DNA of 64,000 nucleotides from Rhodospirillaceae bacterium. Lineage in GTDB: Bacteria > Pseudomonadota > Alphaproteobacteria > GCA-2731375. The position numbers and the translations under genes were made by a program. Numbering within the stretch: the first letter of the stretch is position 1; each line of letters begins with the position of its first letter. Location of the stretch: positions 1 to 64,000 of the forward strand of contig JABIWH010000039.1 of assembly GCA_018701215.1 (NCBI GenBank). Reading direction: 5' to 3'. Shown here piece after piece: positions 45,422 through 54,864 of this stretch. Below the pieces are notes generated by a model. It was not told the DNA's origin. It made no database searches and saw nothing but the letters and a program-made list of their open reading frames with translations.

Positions 45422-47665
45422 CTACAAGAAACTATACGGGTCCACATCGATCGCCACGCGCACTTGTTGGGGGACGTTGACGCGGTCGACCCAGGTTCGG
45501 GCCAGGGCCGAGGCATTGGTGCCGCGTTGGCATTTCATTAACAGGCGTTGGCGGAAACGGCCGCGCAACAGGCTGAGCGGCGCGGGCGCCGGCCCCAGAA
45601 CTTCCACATCCTGTTGCCGGGGCGCGGCGCGGCCCAGCTCGCGGGCGATGTCGATCACCTGGGCCTCGTTCTGGCCGGAGATAATCAGCGCCACCAGGCG
45701 CCCGAACGGCGGCAGGCCCTGGAACTCGCGGGCGCGCCTCTCCTGCGCCATGAAGCTGTCGCGCTCACCCGAGATCAAGGCCTGCATTACGGGATGCTCC
45801 GGCATATAGGTCTGCAACAGGGCTCTACCTGGGCGTTGCGCCCGGCCCGCCCGGCCCGCGACCTGGTGCAGCATCTGATAGGTGCGCTCGGCGGCGCGCA
45901 GATCGCCCCCTTGCAGGCCCAGGTCCGCATCAATCACGCCCACTAACGTAAGCATGGGAAAATGGTGCCCCTTGGCGACGATTTGCGTGCCGATGATGAG
46001 CGAGACCTCGCCCTCGGCAATCTGCCGGATGGCCTCCGCCGCCGCCTCCGGCCCGCGCACGGTGTCCGAGGCGATCAACATGCGGGGCACGTCGGGAAAC
46101 AAAGCATCCACTTCCTCGCCCAGGCGCTCCACGCCGGGGCCGCAGGCTACCAAGGTGCCTTCCGCCTCGCATTCCGGGCAAGCCTCGGGTTGGCGCAGGT
46201 TGAAGCCGCAATGGTGGCATTGCAGGCGGCCATGAAAGCGGTGCTCCACCAGCCAGGCGGTGCAATGGGGGCATTGCAGGCGATGGCCGCAGGTCCGGCA
46301 CAGGGTCAGGGGCGCATAGCCGCGCCGGTTCAGGAACAATAGAACCTGCTCGCCCGCCTCTAAAGTTTCCTTCATGGCCGTGATCAGGGTTTCGGACAGC
46401 CACTGCGATCCGGGCGGCGCCTCGCCACGCATGTCCACCGCCTCGATTTGCGGCAACTCAGCGGTGCCGATGCGGTTGGGCAGGTGCAGGCTGTCATAGC
46501 GCCCCGTCTCCACGTTGACCCGGCTTTCCAAACTAGGTGTCGCCGAAACCAACACGATAGGGATTTCGCCCAACGAGGCCCGTAGCACCGCCATGTCGCG
46601 GGCGTGATAGATCACGCCGTCCTCCTGTTTGAAGGCGGCATCATGCTCTTCATCGACCACGATCAGGCCCAGGTCCGTATAGGGCAGGAACAACGCCGAC
46701 CGGGCGCCAACGACGACACGGGCCCGGCCCTGCGCCACGGCGCGCCAGGTCAGGCGCCGGCGCGCGGCACCTAAATCGGAATGCCAGGCCAAGGGCGCCG
46801 TGCCGAATCGCCGCTCGAACCGCTCCAGCCACTGCGCCGTCAGGCCAATTTCCGGCACCAGGACCAGCACCTGCCGGCCTTGGGCCAGGGCGGCGGCGAC
46901 GGCTTCCAGATACACTTCGGTCTTGCCGGCGCCAGTGACGCCGTCCAACAATGTGGTGGAATAACCGCCGCTCTCGACTTTCACTTTCAGGGCCGACGCC
47001 GCCGCCAATTGATCGTCGCTCAAGGTCTCGCCGGTTTTTTGCCAATCGGGCTCGGGCACCGGCAGCTCGGCGGGCAGTTGTACCTCGTGCAAGGTACCGT
47101 GTTTGACGAGGCCACGGACCACGGCGGTGGACACGGCGGCAAGTTCAGCGATGGTCGCCGCCGGCAGGGCCATGTTGGTGCCATCGGCCAGAACCGCCAG
47201 CACCCGTTGCCGCGCCCCGGTCATGCGTGCGGGTGCCGGGCCCGCCAGGGTATAGGCCAGGCGCGGGCGCGGCGGCTCCAACGCCGCCGGTACGGACATG
47301 GTCATGCGCAACACGGCGCCCGGCGCGGCGCAGGTATAATCCGCCAGCCATTCGACAAAGCGGCGGGTCACCTCGGCCATGGCCGGGACGGGCAGGCGTT
47401 GTGCGATGGGGCGGAGGCGGCTGTCGGCCACCGCATTGTCCGGATCGGCGGAGCCCTCACCCCAGACCACGCCGATTACCGTGCGCCGGCCCAGGGGCAC
47501 GGCGACGAAATCGCCAACCTCGATCATCTCGCCCGTTTCGCTTTGCGGTGGAACGGCATAATCATAGGCGCTGGCCAAGGGCAGGGGCAGCAGCACATGC
47601 ACCCGGCGGATCGGTGCCGTCTGGTCGAATTGCGGTTCGGCTTCGCTGGTATGGGAGGCTGCCAT
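45422..47665 (-). CDS. priA: Primosomal replication protein PriA (helicase)
   Basis: The 747-residue helicase restarts collapsed replication forks. It has the N-terminal DNA-binding region (VHVLLPLPLASAYDYAVP), Walker A GVTGAGKTEVYLEA, DEEH box IVVDEEHDAAFKQE, and the zinc-binding cysteine cluster CRTCGHRLQCPHCTAWLVEH followed by CHHCGFNLRQPEACPEC. C-terminal motifs are IIGTQIVAKGHHFP and QVAGRAGRAQRPGR. All are intact, in contrast to the helicase-like protein at 12.4-15.7 kb. It is divergent from fsa with about 100 bp between them. Confidence 0.96.
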   Translation of the reverse strand: MAASHTSEAEPQFDQTAPIRRVHVLLPLPLASAYDYAVPPQSETGEMIEVGDFVAVPLGRRTVIGVVWGEGSADPDNAVADSRLRPIAQRLPVPAMAEVTRRFVEWLADYTCAAPGAVLRMTMSVPAALEPPRPRLAYTLAGPAPARMTGARQRVLAVLADGTNMALPAATIAELAAVSTAVVRGLVKHGTLHEVQLPAELPVPEPDWQKTGETLSDDQLAAASALKVKVESGGYSTTLLDGVTGAGKTEVYLEAVAAALAQGRQVLVLVPEIGLTAQWLERFERRFGTAPLAWHSDLGAARRRLTWRAVAQGRARVVVGARSALFLPYTDLGLIVVDEEHDAAFKQEDGVIYHARDMAVLRASLGEIPIVLVSATPSLESRVNVETGRYDSLHLPNRIGTAELPQIEAVDMRGEAPPGSQWLSETLITAMKETLEAGEQVLLFLNRRGYAPLTLCRTCGHRLQCPHCTAWLVEHRFHGRLQCHHCGFNLRQPEACPECEAEGTLVACGPGVERLGEEVDALFPDVPRMLIASDTVRGPEAAAEAIRQIAEGEVSLIIGTQIVAKGHHFPMLTLVGVIDADLGLQGGDLRAAERTYQMLHQVAGRAGRAQRPGRALLQTYMPEHPVMQALISGERDSFMAQERRAREFQGLPPFGRLVALIISGQNEAQVIDIARELGRAAPRQQDVEVLGPAPAPLSLLRGRFRQRLLMKCQRGTNASALARTWVDRVNVPQQVRVAIDVDPYSFL

Positions 47666-47766
47666 CGGGTAGACTTAGCCTGTCCCCGCCGCCCACGACA
47701 AGCGGCGATAATGGGGACGGAAAATATTGCTGACTTGATGGGGATTATGATGGGAACTGGCAGGCC

Positions 47767-48435
47767 ATGAAATTTTTTGTTGATACCGCCGACGTGGCTG
47801 AAATTCGTGATTTGGCGGCTACCGGATTGTTAGATGGCGTGACGACCAACCCATCCCTGGTGGCCAAGACGGGCCGTGACTTTTTTGAAGTGGTGGCGGA
47901 AATCTGCGAATTGGTTGACGGCCCGGTCAGTGCCGAAGTTACCGCGACGGAGGCCGAGGCAATGGTGGCCGAGGGCCGGACCCTGGCCAAGATCGCCGAT
48001 AATGTCGCGGTCAAGGTACCCCTGACATGGGATGGCCTGAAAGCCTGCAAGGCGTTGAGCGGCGACGGCACGCAGGTTAACGTTACGCTATGCTTTTCCG
48101 CCAATCAGGCATTACTGGCGGCCAAGGCGGGGGCGACATTTGTCTCGCCGTTCGTGGGCCGGCTGGACGATATCGGCCATGACGGCATGCAGCTGATCGC
48201 CGAGATCCTGGAGATCTATGGCAACTACGATTCGATCCAAACAGAAGTGCTCGTCGCCTCCATCCGCTCGCCCATGCATGTGCTGCACGCCGCCCGCCTG
48301 GGCGCCGACGTCTGCACCATTCCGCCCAATGTGATCCAGCAGCTGGCGAAACACACCCTGACCGATAAGGGGCTGGAGGCCTTCCTGGCGGATTGGCAGA
48401 AGACCGGACAAAGTATTTTGGACCGCAAGGGATAG
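47767..48435 (+). CDS. fsa: Transaldolase / fructose-6-phosphate aldolase family
   Basis: The 222-residue small transaldolase (TalC/FSA subfamily) has [28 protein letters not shown], the Schiff-base lysine in [15 protein letters not shown], and [16 protein letters not shown]. Residue choices that divide aldolases from transaldolases in this group cannot be judged confidently by eye. It acts in sugar-phosphate rearrangement. It lies next to priA and before DUF484 and xerC, an order common in alphaproteobacteria. No unusual features are seen. Confidence 0.92.
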   Translation: MKFFVDTADVAEIRDLAATGLLDGVTTNPSLVAKTGRDFFEVVAEICELVDGPVSAEVTATEAEAMVAEGRTLAKIADNVAVKVPLTWDGLKACKALSGDGTQVNVTLCFSANQALLAAKAGATFVSPFVGRLDDIGHDGMQLIAEILEIYGNYDSIQTEVLVASIRSPMHVLHAARLGADVCTIPPNVIQQLAKHTLTDKGLEAFLADWQKTGQSILDRKG

Positions 48436-48437
48436 AA

Positions 48438-49159
48438 ATGAGCGGCAAGCGCACATCGCCCAATCTAAGCGGCTCGGCGCCCAGCAGCGCCCTCGACGCC
48501 GATGCGGTGCGCGACTATCTGTTGGAAAACCCTAATTTTCTGACCGAGAATCCGGACCTGCTGCCCCTCTTGCAGCCGGCTGCGAAGCATAACGGCAGGA
48601 ATATTCTCGACATGGGGCAGATCGTGGCGCGGCGCCTCGGCGACGAGGTCGGCCGTCTGCAAGAGGCCCAGGATGAGCTGCTGGCCAATGGCCGGGCCAA
48701 TTTGGCGGCGCAGAAACAGGTGCATGCCGCCGCCCTGGCCCTGTTGGGCGCGCGTAATTTCGAGCATCTGATCCATATCGTGACCCGCGACCTGATCGAG
48801 CTGTTGGGCGTTGATACGGTGACGTTGTGTGTGGAAGCCGCCGGTGACGGCCCCACCAGGGCGCCTCCCATTCACGCGCCAGTCAGCGGCGTCTATGTCA
48901 TTCCCGAGGGCCGGGTCGATGCTTTGCTGGGCCCCGGTGCCCCGGCGCGGTTGGAGGCGGTGGCAGGCGGCGATCATCTGGTTTTCGGCCCCAGTGCCGG
49001 CCTGGTACGCAGCCAGGCATTGATCCGCCTGTGTCCATCTCCCGGCGCGCCGCCGGGATTATTGGCGCTGGGCAGCCGGGACGGCGACAAATTCCATGCT
49101 GGCCAGGGTACGGAATTACTGCAATTCCTCAGCCGCTTTCTGGAACGGCTGTTTAGGAC

Positions 49160-49181
<22 letters not shown>
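48438..49181 (+). CDS. DUF484-family protein
   Basis: The 247-residue cytoplasmic protein starts with DADAVRDYLLENPNFLTENPDLLPLL, the typical DUF484 opening. A coiled-coil stretch (about 65-95) and a GAF-like domain (about 110-240, with LIELLGVDTVTLCVEA and LLALGSRDGDKFHAGQGTELLQFLSRFLERL) follow. DUF484 genes are nearly always next to xerC, but their role is not defined. It begins two bases after fsa, and its end overlaps the start of xerC by 22 bases, so translation is coupled. Confidence 0.92.
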
Positions 49182-50113
<932 letters not shown>

Positions 50114-50121
50114 GCAAAAAG

Positions 50122-50145
50122 AAAGGCGGTCCGAAGACCGCCTTT
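50122..50145 (-). terminator. UUCG-loop terminator serving the minus-strand small gene
   Basis: Perfect 10-bp stem AAAGGCGGTC / GACCGCCTTT. Read on the minus strand the loop is the very stable TTCG, and the stem is followed by TTTCTTTTTG. On the plus strand the tail is T-poor (TTTCCGTG), so it suits the minus-strand transcript best while probably also ending xerC. Confidence 0.88.
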
Positions 50146-50196
50146 CCGTGAACTGGGCCGTACGATTGGTCCCGATCACTTACGTGAGGTGTCTGC

Positions 50197-50274
50197 TCAA
50201 GACAGAGCGAGGTTTCCCAGCTGTCCAGAACGCATCCCCAGGCCGATCGTTACGGCTCTCAATTCTTTAGACAT
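50197..50274 (-). CDS. Candidate 25-residue microprotein with a perfect Shine-Dalgarno site
   Basis: The ORF encodes 25 residues beginning MSKELRAVTIGLGMRS and ending NLALS. Its upstream sequence, GAAAGGAGGTGATCC, pairs along its whole length with the 3' tail of 16S rRNA. AGGAGG is placed an ideal seven bases before the ATG. A UUCG-loop terminator lies 52 bp past the stop. It is the last frame on the minus strand after the amidohydrolase gene (180 bp away), or has its own promoter. No known family was recognised. It could be a microprotein or a leader peptide without a leader target. The translation signal is seen; function is unknown. Confidence 0.5.
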   Translation of the reverse strand: MSKELRAVTIGLGMRSGQLGNLALS

Positions 50275-50291
50275 TGGATCACCTCCTTTCG
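50275..50291 (-). promoter_or_regulatory. Extended Shine-Dalgarno sequence identical to anti-16S tail
   Basis: The plus strand here reads TGGATCACCTCCTTTCG. With the base before it, this includes TTGGATCACCTCCTTTC, the last bases of 16S rRNA. The minus strand is therefore a full-length complement of that tail, directly before the 25-codon ORF. Confidence 0.7.
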
Positions 50292-50306
50292 ATTGTTGTT
50301 GCCAAG

Positions 50307-50333
50307 TGGTCAGTATGGCCAAAGTTATGACCA
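50307..50333. promoter_or_regulatory. Inverted repeat and weak promoter upstream of the microprotein ORF
   Basis: TGGTCA and TGACCA, 15 bases apart, flank a weak minus-strand -10 candidate (CATACT), with TTGCGT 16 bases upstream as a possible -35. This would give a leader of about 40 bases before the strong ribosome site. The match to promoter consensus is poor. Confidence 0.3.
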
Positions 50334-50455
50334 ACGCAAGCGATCCGTTGGCCTGTGCGGCAAGATCCAGGGGACAGAACGCCTGTCGGTCGGCACGAAA
50401 TATTGGCTCAGGCTTTGCAGTTCGTGAAATTCGGCCGAATCGCAGATCTAGCGGA

Positions 50456-51895
50456 TCATCCGATGCCATACACCATGGGGGCCATTTCATCGGCACTGCG
50501 GCCCGCATAGTCGATGGATGGCACCCGCTCCATGGAGCGTTTTTGGGCGGCTTCCAAGGCTTCCAACTCCGCATCCAGATCAATGGTCAGGCATTTGCCG
50601 TTTTGGACCACCAGTTGGCCATCGACGTAGACATCTCTGACGGCTCGTTCGGCGGCCACGTACATCAGGCTGCGCAACGGCTCGCGCATGGGCCGCATGG
50701 CCTGGTGCTTCAGATCCACCAGGACCATGTCGGCCTTGGCGCCCGGCTTTAATCTGCCGATATCGTCCCGGCGCAGGGCCTTGGCGCCGCCGATGGTGAC
50801 GGCTTCAAAGATATCGGCGGTGGTCAGGTCCTCGACCGTGCCGGCGACGGCGCGGGCCACGGTCGCCGCATTGCGCATTTCGTCCAACAGGTTGTGGGGA
50901 TAGGTATCCGTGCCGATGCCCATATTGATGCCGGCCCTAAGGTAACCGCCAAAGGTATTCAGCGCGATGCCCCGGCGCATGAAAACCGTGGGGCAATGGG
51001 CCACGGTGGCGCCGCGTTCGGCCAACAGGCCGATGTCCCGCCGCGTCGGCCAATGCAGCCAGGGGTGATGATCCAGGAAGATGCCATGGCCAATGATCGT
51101 ACGGTCGCTCAGAACGCCGATCTGGTCCATCCACTGGATCGGCGTGCAACCGTTGCGGCGGACCATTTCGATGTGCTCGTTGACCGATTGCGCCGCGTGG
51201 ATTTGCAGCGGCAGATTTCGTTCCTCGGCATAGTCATGGGCCTGGCGCAGCAATTCCGCGCTGACCGTATCGATCTGGGCCGGCGCCAGCATGCCCGTCA
51301 GACGGCCCGAGGGATGCTGGTTGGCAAGATCGATAATGCGCTTCGCCGCCTCGAAGCCCTCCGGCCCCCGTTCGGTGTCGCTCCAATCGTATTCCAGCAG
51401 ATGGCCGTCCTTGGTATACCACGGCGCATCCCGGAACGAGGGTGCGACGCAGGCCCGGATGCCGGCCTCGGCCAACAGGTCCAGCCAGCCATCGAAAGCG
51501 ATGGAATAATCGACAATCGTGGTGCAGCCACTTTGCAGCAATTCCGCCATGGCGACCTTGTGACAGGGCGGCGTGCCCTCCGCGTCGTTGTTGAAGATGG
51601 TCAGGAATTCATACAGCGAGGAATGATAGAAATTCGGGCTGAGGGTTTCATCCGTGATGCCCTTGCGCAAGGGCTCGGACGTGGGATGGCTATGAATATT
51701 GACCAGACCTGGCATCACCATCAGGTCGCGGCCGGAAATCTCGGTGTCCGCCGGCCCCCCATAGTCGGCCCCGACATGGCTGATCTCGTTGCCGCTAAAG
51801 GCGACATCCACGTCCCTTAGATAATGATGCCCATCGCCGGCTTCATTCCAGGCGACAACCCAGGACGCATTCCGAATGACGGTGGTTTTGTTCAT
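50456..51895 (-). CDS. Amidohydrolase-family deaminase-like protein, paralogue 2
   Basis: The 479-residue TIM-barrel amidohydrolase has metal ligands in GLVNIHSHP (HxH), LQIHAAQSV (His), IGHGIFLDHHP (His) and GTDTYPHN (Asp). It aligns with the gene at 31.9-33.3 kb over nearly its full length, including the N-terminal VVAWNEAGDGHHYL block and the C-terminal ADMVLVDL. Such paralogues usually act on related N-heterocycles or guanidines. It follows the FAH-family gene by 55 bp on the same strand and precedes the microprotein ORF. The true substrate is not known. Confidence 0.86.
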   Translation of the reverse strand: MNKTTVIRNASWVVAWNEAGDGHHYLRDVDVAFSGNEISHVGADYGGPADTEISGRDLMVMPGLVNIHSHPTSEPLRKGITDETLSPNFYHSSLYEFLTIFNNDAEGTPPCHKVAMAELLQSGCTTIVDYSIAFDGWLDLLAEAGIRACVAPSFRDAPWYTKDGHLLEYDWSDTERGPEGFEAAKRIIDLANQHPSGRLTGMLAPAQIDTVSAELLRQAHDYAEERNLPLQIHAAQSVNEHIEMVRRNGCTPIQWMDQIGVLSDRTIIGHGIFLDHHPWLHWPTRRDIGLLAERGATVAHCPTVFMRRGIALNTFGGYLRAGINMGIGTDTYPHNLLDEMRNAATVARAVAGTVEDLTTADIFEAVTIGGAKALRRDDIGRLKPGAKADMVLVDLKHQAMRPMREPLRSLMYVAAERAVRDVYVDGQLVVQNGKCLTIDLDAELEALEAAQKRSMERVPSIDYAGRSADEMAPMVYGIG

Positions 51896-51950
51896 TTAAG
51901 TACCGCTTCCCAGTATCTGTACCTGTCGCTGTTAGCCATGCCGGCCGCCG

Positions 51951-52883
51951 CTATTTGGCATACTTGCCCGTCAATTGCGGCGTATGGGCGCCTTCCAGGC
52001 CTTTTTCCGCATGCTGCAGACGGGTATCCCGGGCCCAGGTGCGTTTGAGATCGTCGCGGATATTGATCGCCAGGCAACCGATCCCCTCGATCTCCAACTC
52101 TACCTTGTCACCATCCATGAATGCGTTCAGGCCGCGGTGGTTGGTGCCCGTGGCCAGAATGTCGCCAGGTTCCAGCGCGTGGATTGACGAGGTCCATTCG
52201 ATGCAGCGGGCGATCTGGTGCGCCATGTCGGAGGTATTGAAATCCTGCATGACGGTGCCGTTGTTGCTCAGGCGGACCTGGAGGTTTTGCGGATCGTCGA
52301 TTTCATCCGCCGTCACGATATAGGGCCCGATGGGGGCAAAGGTGTCCCGTGACTTGACCTGAAAGAAGACATTGTTGGCGGGGCCAACACCGCGGGCCGA
52401 GCCGTCGATGAAATTGGTGTAGCCAAAGATATAGTCCATGGCCTCGGCCGCCGGCACATGACTGGCCCGTTTGCCGATAATCACCGCCAGCTCCGCCTCG
52501 CCCTCGAACACGGTGGCCGGGATATCGCCCAAAACCATGGTGTCGCCAGGCCCGATGATGGCGGAGGGTGATTTGTGGAAGCCATTGATGGCGGCGGGCT
52601 CGTCCCGGGTGCCGTCTTCCATATAGTTGACCGCCATGCAGTCGATATTGCGCGGCAAGGGAATTGGCGCGCGCAGGTTAACCGATGACAGCGGCTGGCC
52701 GTCCTGCCGCGCCACGGCGGCTTCCAGGCGTTCGCGGTAATCATCGAAGCGCGCGATCAGGCCATTCATCAGGGCCCGGTGATCGACGGTCGGGATGTCC
52801 GCCAGCTCGTCCGTCACATCCACGACGACGTCTTCGCCCTTTAGAATGCCAAGGCGGTAATCATCAAAATATAGCAGTTTCAT
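51951..52883 (-). CDS. Fumarylacetoacetate hydrolase-family protein
   Basis: The 310-residue protein belongs to the FAH family of C-C hydrolases, hydratases and decarboxylases. The metal-binding acidic triad is in VFEGEAELAVIIGK (two Glu) and GYTNFIDGSARG (Asp). FFQVKSRDTFAPIGPYIV and EPGDILATGTNHRG are standard. The product may cleave a 2,4-dioxo or acylpyruvate-type acid. ATG 52883 with GGGGACGAAC upstream is preferred; the longer frame overlaps uup. It lies between uup and the amidohydrolase, perhaps in one transcript. Confidence 0.9.
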   Translation of the reverse strand: MKLLYFDDYRLGILKGEDVVVDVTDELADIPTVDHRALMNGLIARFDDYRERLEAAVARQDGQPLSSVNLRAPIPLPRNIDCMAVNYMEDGTRDEPAAINGFHKSPSAIIGPGDTMVLGDIPATVFEGEAELAVIIGKRASHVPAAEAMDYIFGYTNFIDGSARGVGPANNVFFQVKSRDTFAPIGPYIVTADEIDDPQNLQVRLSNNGTVMQDFNTSDMAHQIARCIEWTSSIHALEPGDILATGTNHRGLNAFMDGDKVELEIEGIGCLAINIRDDLKRTWARDTRLQHAEKGLEGAHTPQLTGKYAK

Positions 52884-52939
52884 GTTCGTCCCCGTTGTAT
52901 GGCCGCACGGCCTTATTTTATCGCTAGGGTATTCTAACC

Positions 52940-54757
52940 TTAGTCGTGGCCGCTTTCCAATTCCTCGCGCAGCAATTCCAATGTCAGCCATTGTTCCTCG
53001 GCCGCCGCTTTCTCGTCATTGGCTTGCCTCAGACGGGCGGAGGCGGCATCGAAGCCGGTGGGGTCGCGGCCATAAAAGGCGGGATCGGCCAGGCTTTGTT
53101 CGATCCTGCCAATCTCCGCTTCCAACGCCTCCATGTGGGCGGGCAGGGTTTCCAAGGCGTGTTTGTCCTTGAACGACAGTTTACGGCTGTTGTTCGTCTT
53201 GGCTTTGGCGGTCGGTCCGGCCTCTGTTTTCGACTTTGTCGCCGCGATTGCGGTTGCCGCCCCGCCACCCGCGCGCCGTTGCGCCTCCATGTCGCTGTAG
53301 CCGCCGGCATATTCCAGCCACCGCCCATCCGTCTCGTGCGCGATGACGGAGGTCACGACCCGGTCCAGGAAGTCGCGGTCATGGCTGACCAACAGTACCG
53401 TACCGGGATAATCCGCCAGCATCTCCTGCAACAAATCCAAAGTTTCCAGATCCAGATCGTTGGTCGGCTCGTCAAGGATCAGCAGATTGGATGGTCTTGC
53501 CAGCGCCCTAGCCAGCATCAACCGGCCCCGTTCGCCGCCCGACAGGGCAGAGACCACCGTGCCAATCTGTTCGGGTTGAAACAGAAAATCCTTCATATAG
53601 CTGATGACGTGTTTGTTCTGCCCTGCCACGCTGACCCTATCGCCGCTGCCCCCCGTCAGGGCCTCGGACAGGGTCGAATTGGGGTCCAGGCTCTCGCGCC
53701 GTTGATCCAGCGAGGCGATAGCCAAGTTGGCGCCCAGACGGATATTGCCGCTGTCGGGTTCCAGGGCGCCGGTCAACATGTTCAACAAGGTGGTCTTGCC
53801 GGCGCCATTGGGCCCGACGATGCCGACCCGGTCGCCGCGCTGGATGCGGGTGGAAAAGTCCGTGATGATCGCCGTGCCGTCGTATGATTTCGAAATGCCC
53901 TTGGCTTCCGCCACCAGCTTGCCCGACAGGCCGCTTTCGGTGACGCTCATCTTGACATCGCCGGCCTGGCGGGGCCGCTCGCGCCGGGCCTGGCGCAGGG
54001 TGTGCAGGTCGCGCAGGCGGCGCTGGTTGCGCTTGCGCCGGGCCGTGACGCCATAGGTCAGCCAATGCTCCTCGCGGACGATCTTGCGGTCCAGTTTATG
54101 CTGCTCGTCCTCTTGCTGCTGTAGGACGTCGTCGCGCCAAGCCTCGAAATCCGCGAAGCCGCTATTCATTTGCCGGGTCTCGCCCAGGTTCAGCCAGACC
54201 GTGGCACGGGATAGGTTGGAGAGGAAGCGGCGGTCATGGCTGACCATGATAATGGCCGAACGCAGGCTGTTAAGTTCCGCTTCCAGCCATTCGATGGCGG
54301 GCAGGTCGAGATGGTTGGTTGGTTCATCCAGCATCAGGATATCGGGCTCGGGCGCCAGTACGCGGGCCAATGCCGCGCGCCGGGTTTCGCCGCCTGATAT
54401 ATGAGCCGGATCTTCATCGCCTTGCAGGCCGAGCTGATGCAACAGATAGGCGGCGCGGTGCGGATCGTCGCCCGGTGCCAGGCCCGCTTCGACATACGAA
54501 AGCACATCGGCGTAGTCCGACAGATCCGGTTCCTGCGGCAGATAGCGCAGGGTGGTGCCGGGCTGGACAAAGCGTTCGCCGCCGTCTGCCTCGATCAGGC
54601 CGGCGGCGATTTTTAGCAATGTTGATTTGCCCGAGCCGTTGCGCCCCACCAGACAGGGCCGCTCGCCCGGCGAGACGGACAGGAACGCGCCCTCCAACAG
54701 GGGCGTGCCGCCGAAACTAAGGTCAATGTCGCGCAGAATGAGAATGGGTGGAGCCAT
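52940..54757 (-). CDS. uup: ABC-F ATPase of the Uup type
   Basis: The 605-residue protein has two ABC ATPase domains without membrane parts. The first Walker A is GRNGSGKSTLLK, with signature ISGGETRRAALARVLA and Walker B LMLDEPTNHLDL. The second set is GPNGAGKTTLLN, LSGGERGRLMLARALA and LILDEPTNDLDL. The arginine-rich linker and the C-terminal coiled coil (about 540-600) are typical of Uup, which acts on ribosomes or DNA structures and limits transposon precise excision in E. coli. No resistance-type extension is seen. The ATG has only a weak ribosome site. Confidence 0.92.
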   Translation of the reverse strand: MAPPILILRDIDLSFGGTPLLEGAFLSVSPGERPCLVGRNGSGKSTLLKIAAGLIEADGGERFVQPGTTLRYLPQEPDLSDYADVLSYVEAGLAPGDDPHRAAYLLHQLGLQGDEDPAHISGGETRRAALARVLAPEPDILMLDEPTNHLDLPAIEWLEAELNSLRSAIIMVSHDRRFLSNLSRATVWLNLGETRQMNSGFADFEAWRDDVLQQQEDEQHKLDRKIVREEHWLTYGVTARRKRNQRRLRDLHTLRQARRERPRQAGDVKMSVTESGLSGKLVAEAKGISKSYDGTAIITDFSTRIQRGDRVGIVGPNGAGKTTLLNMLTGALEPDSGNIRLGANLAIASLDQRRESLDPNSTLSEALTGGSGDRVSVAGQNKHVISYMKDFLFQPEQIGTVVSALSGGERGRLMLARALARPSNLLILDEPTNDLDLETLDLLQEMLADYPGTVLLVSHDRDFLDRVVTSVIAHETDGRWLEYAGGYSDMEAQRRAGGGAATAIAATKSKTEAGPTAKAKTNNSRKLSFKDKHALETLPAHMEALEAEIGRIEQSLADPAFYGRDPTGFDAASARLRQANDEKAAAEEQWLTLELLREELESGHD

Positions 54758-54864
54758 GTCGGGGCTTTATAACGGGATAGGCTGACGAGACAAGCCAGCA
54801 TTCACGACTTATCCCTACCCAACCCGTAACTTGCGCAAAAAAGAGGAATGCCTAAGCTGAGAAT

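Noticed and set aside
46781..47770. 329-codon plus-strand frame over priA
   Set aside because: It is a shadow of priA, whose helicase motifs and zinc cluster are all in the minus frame.
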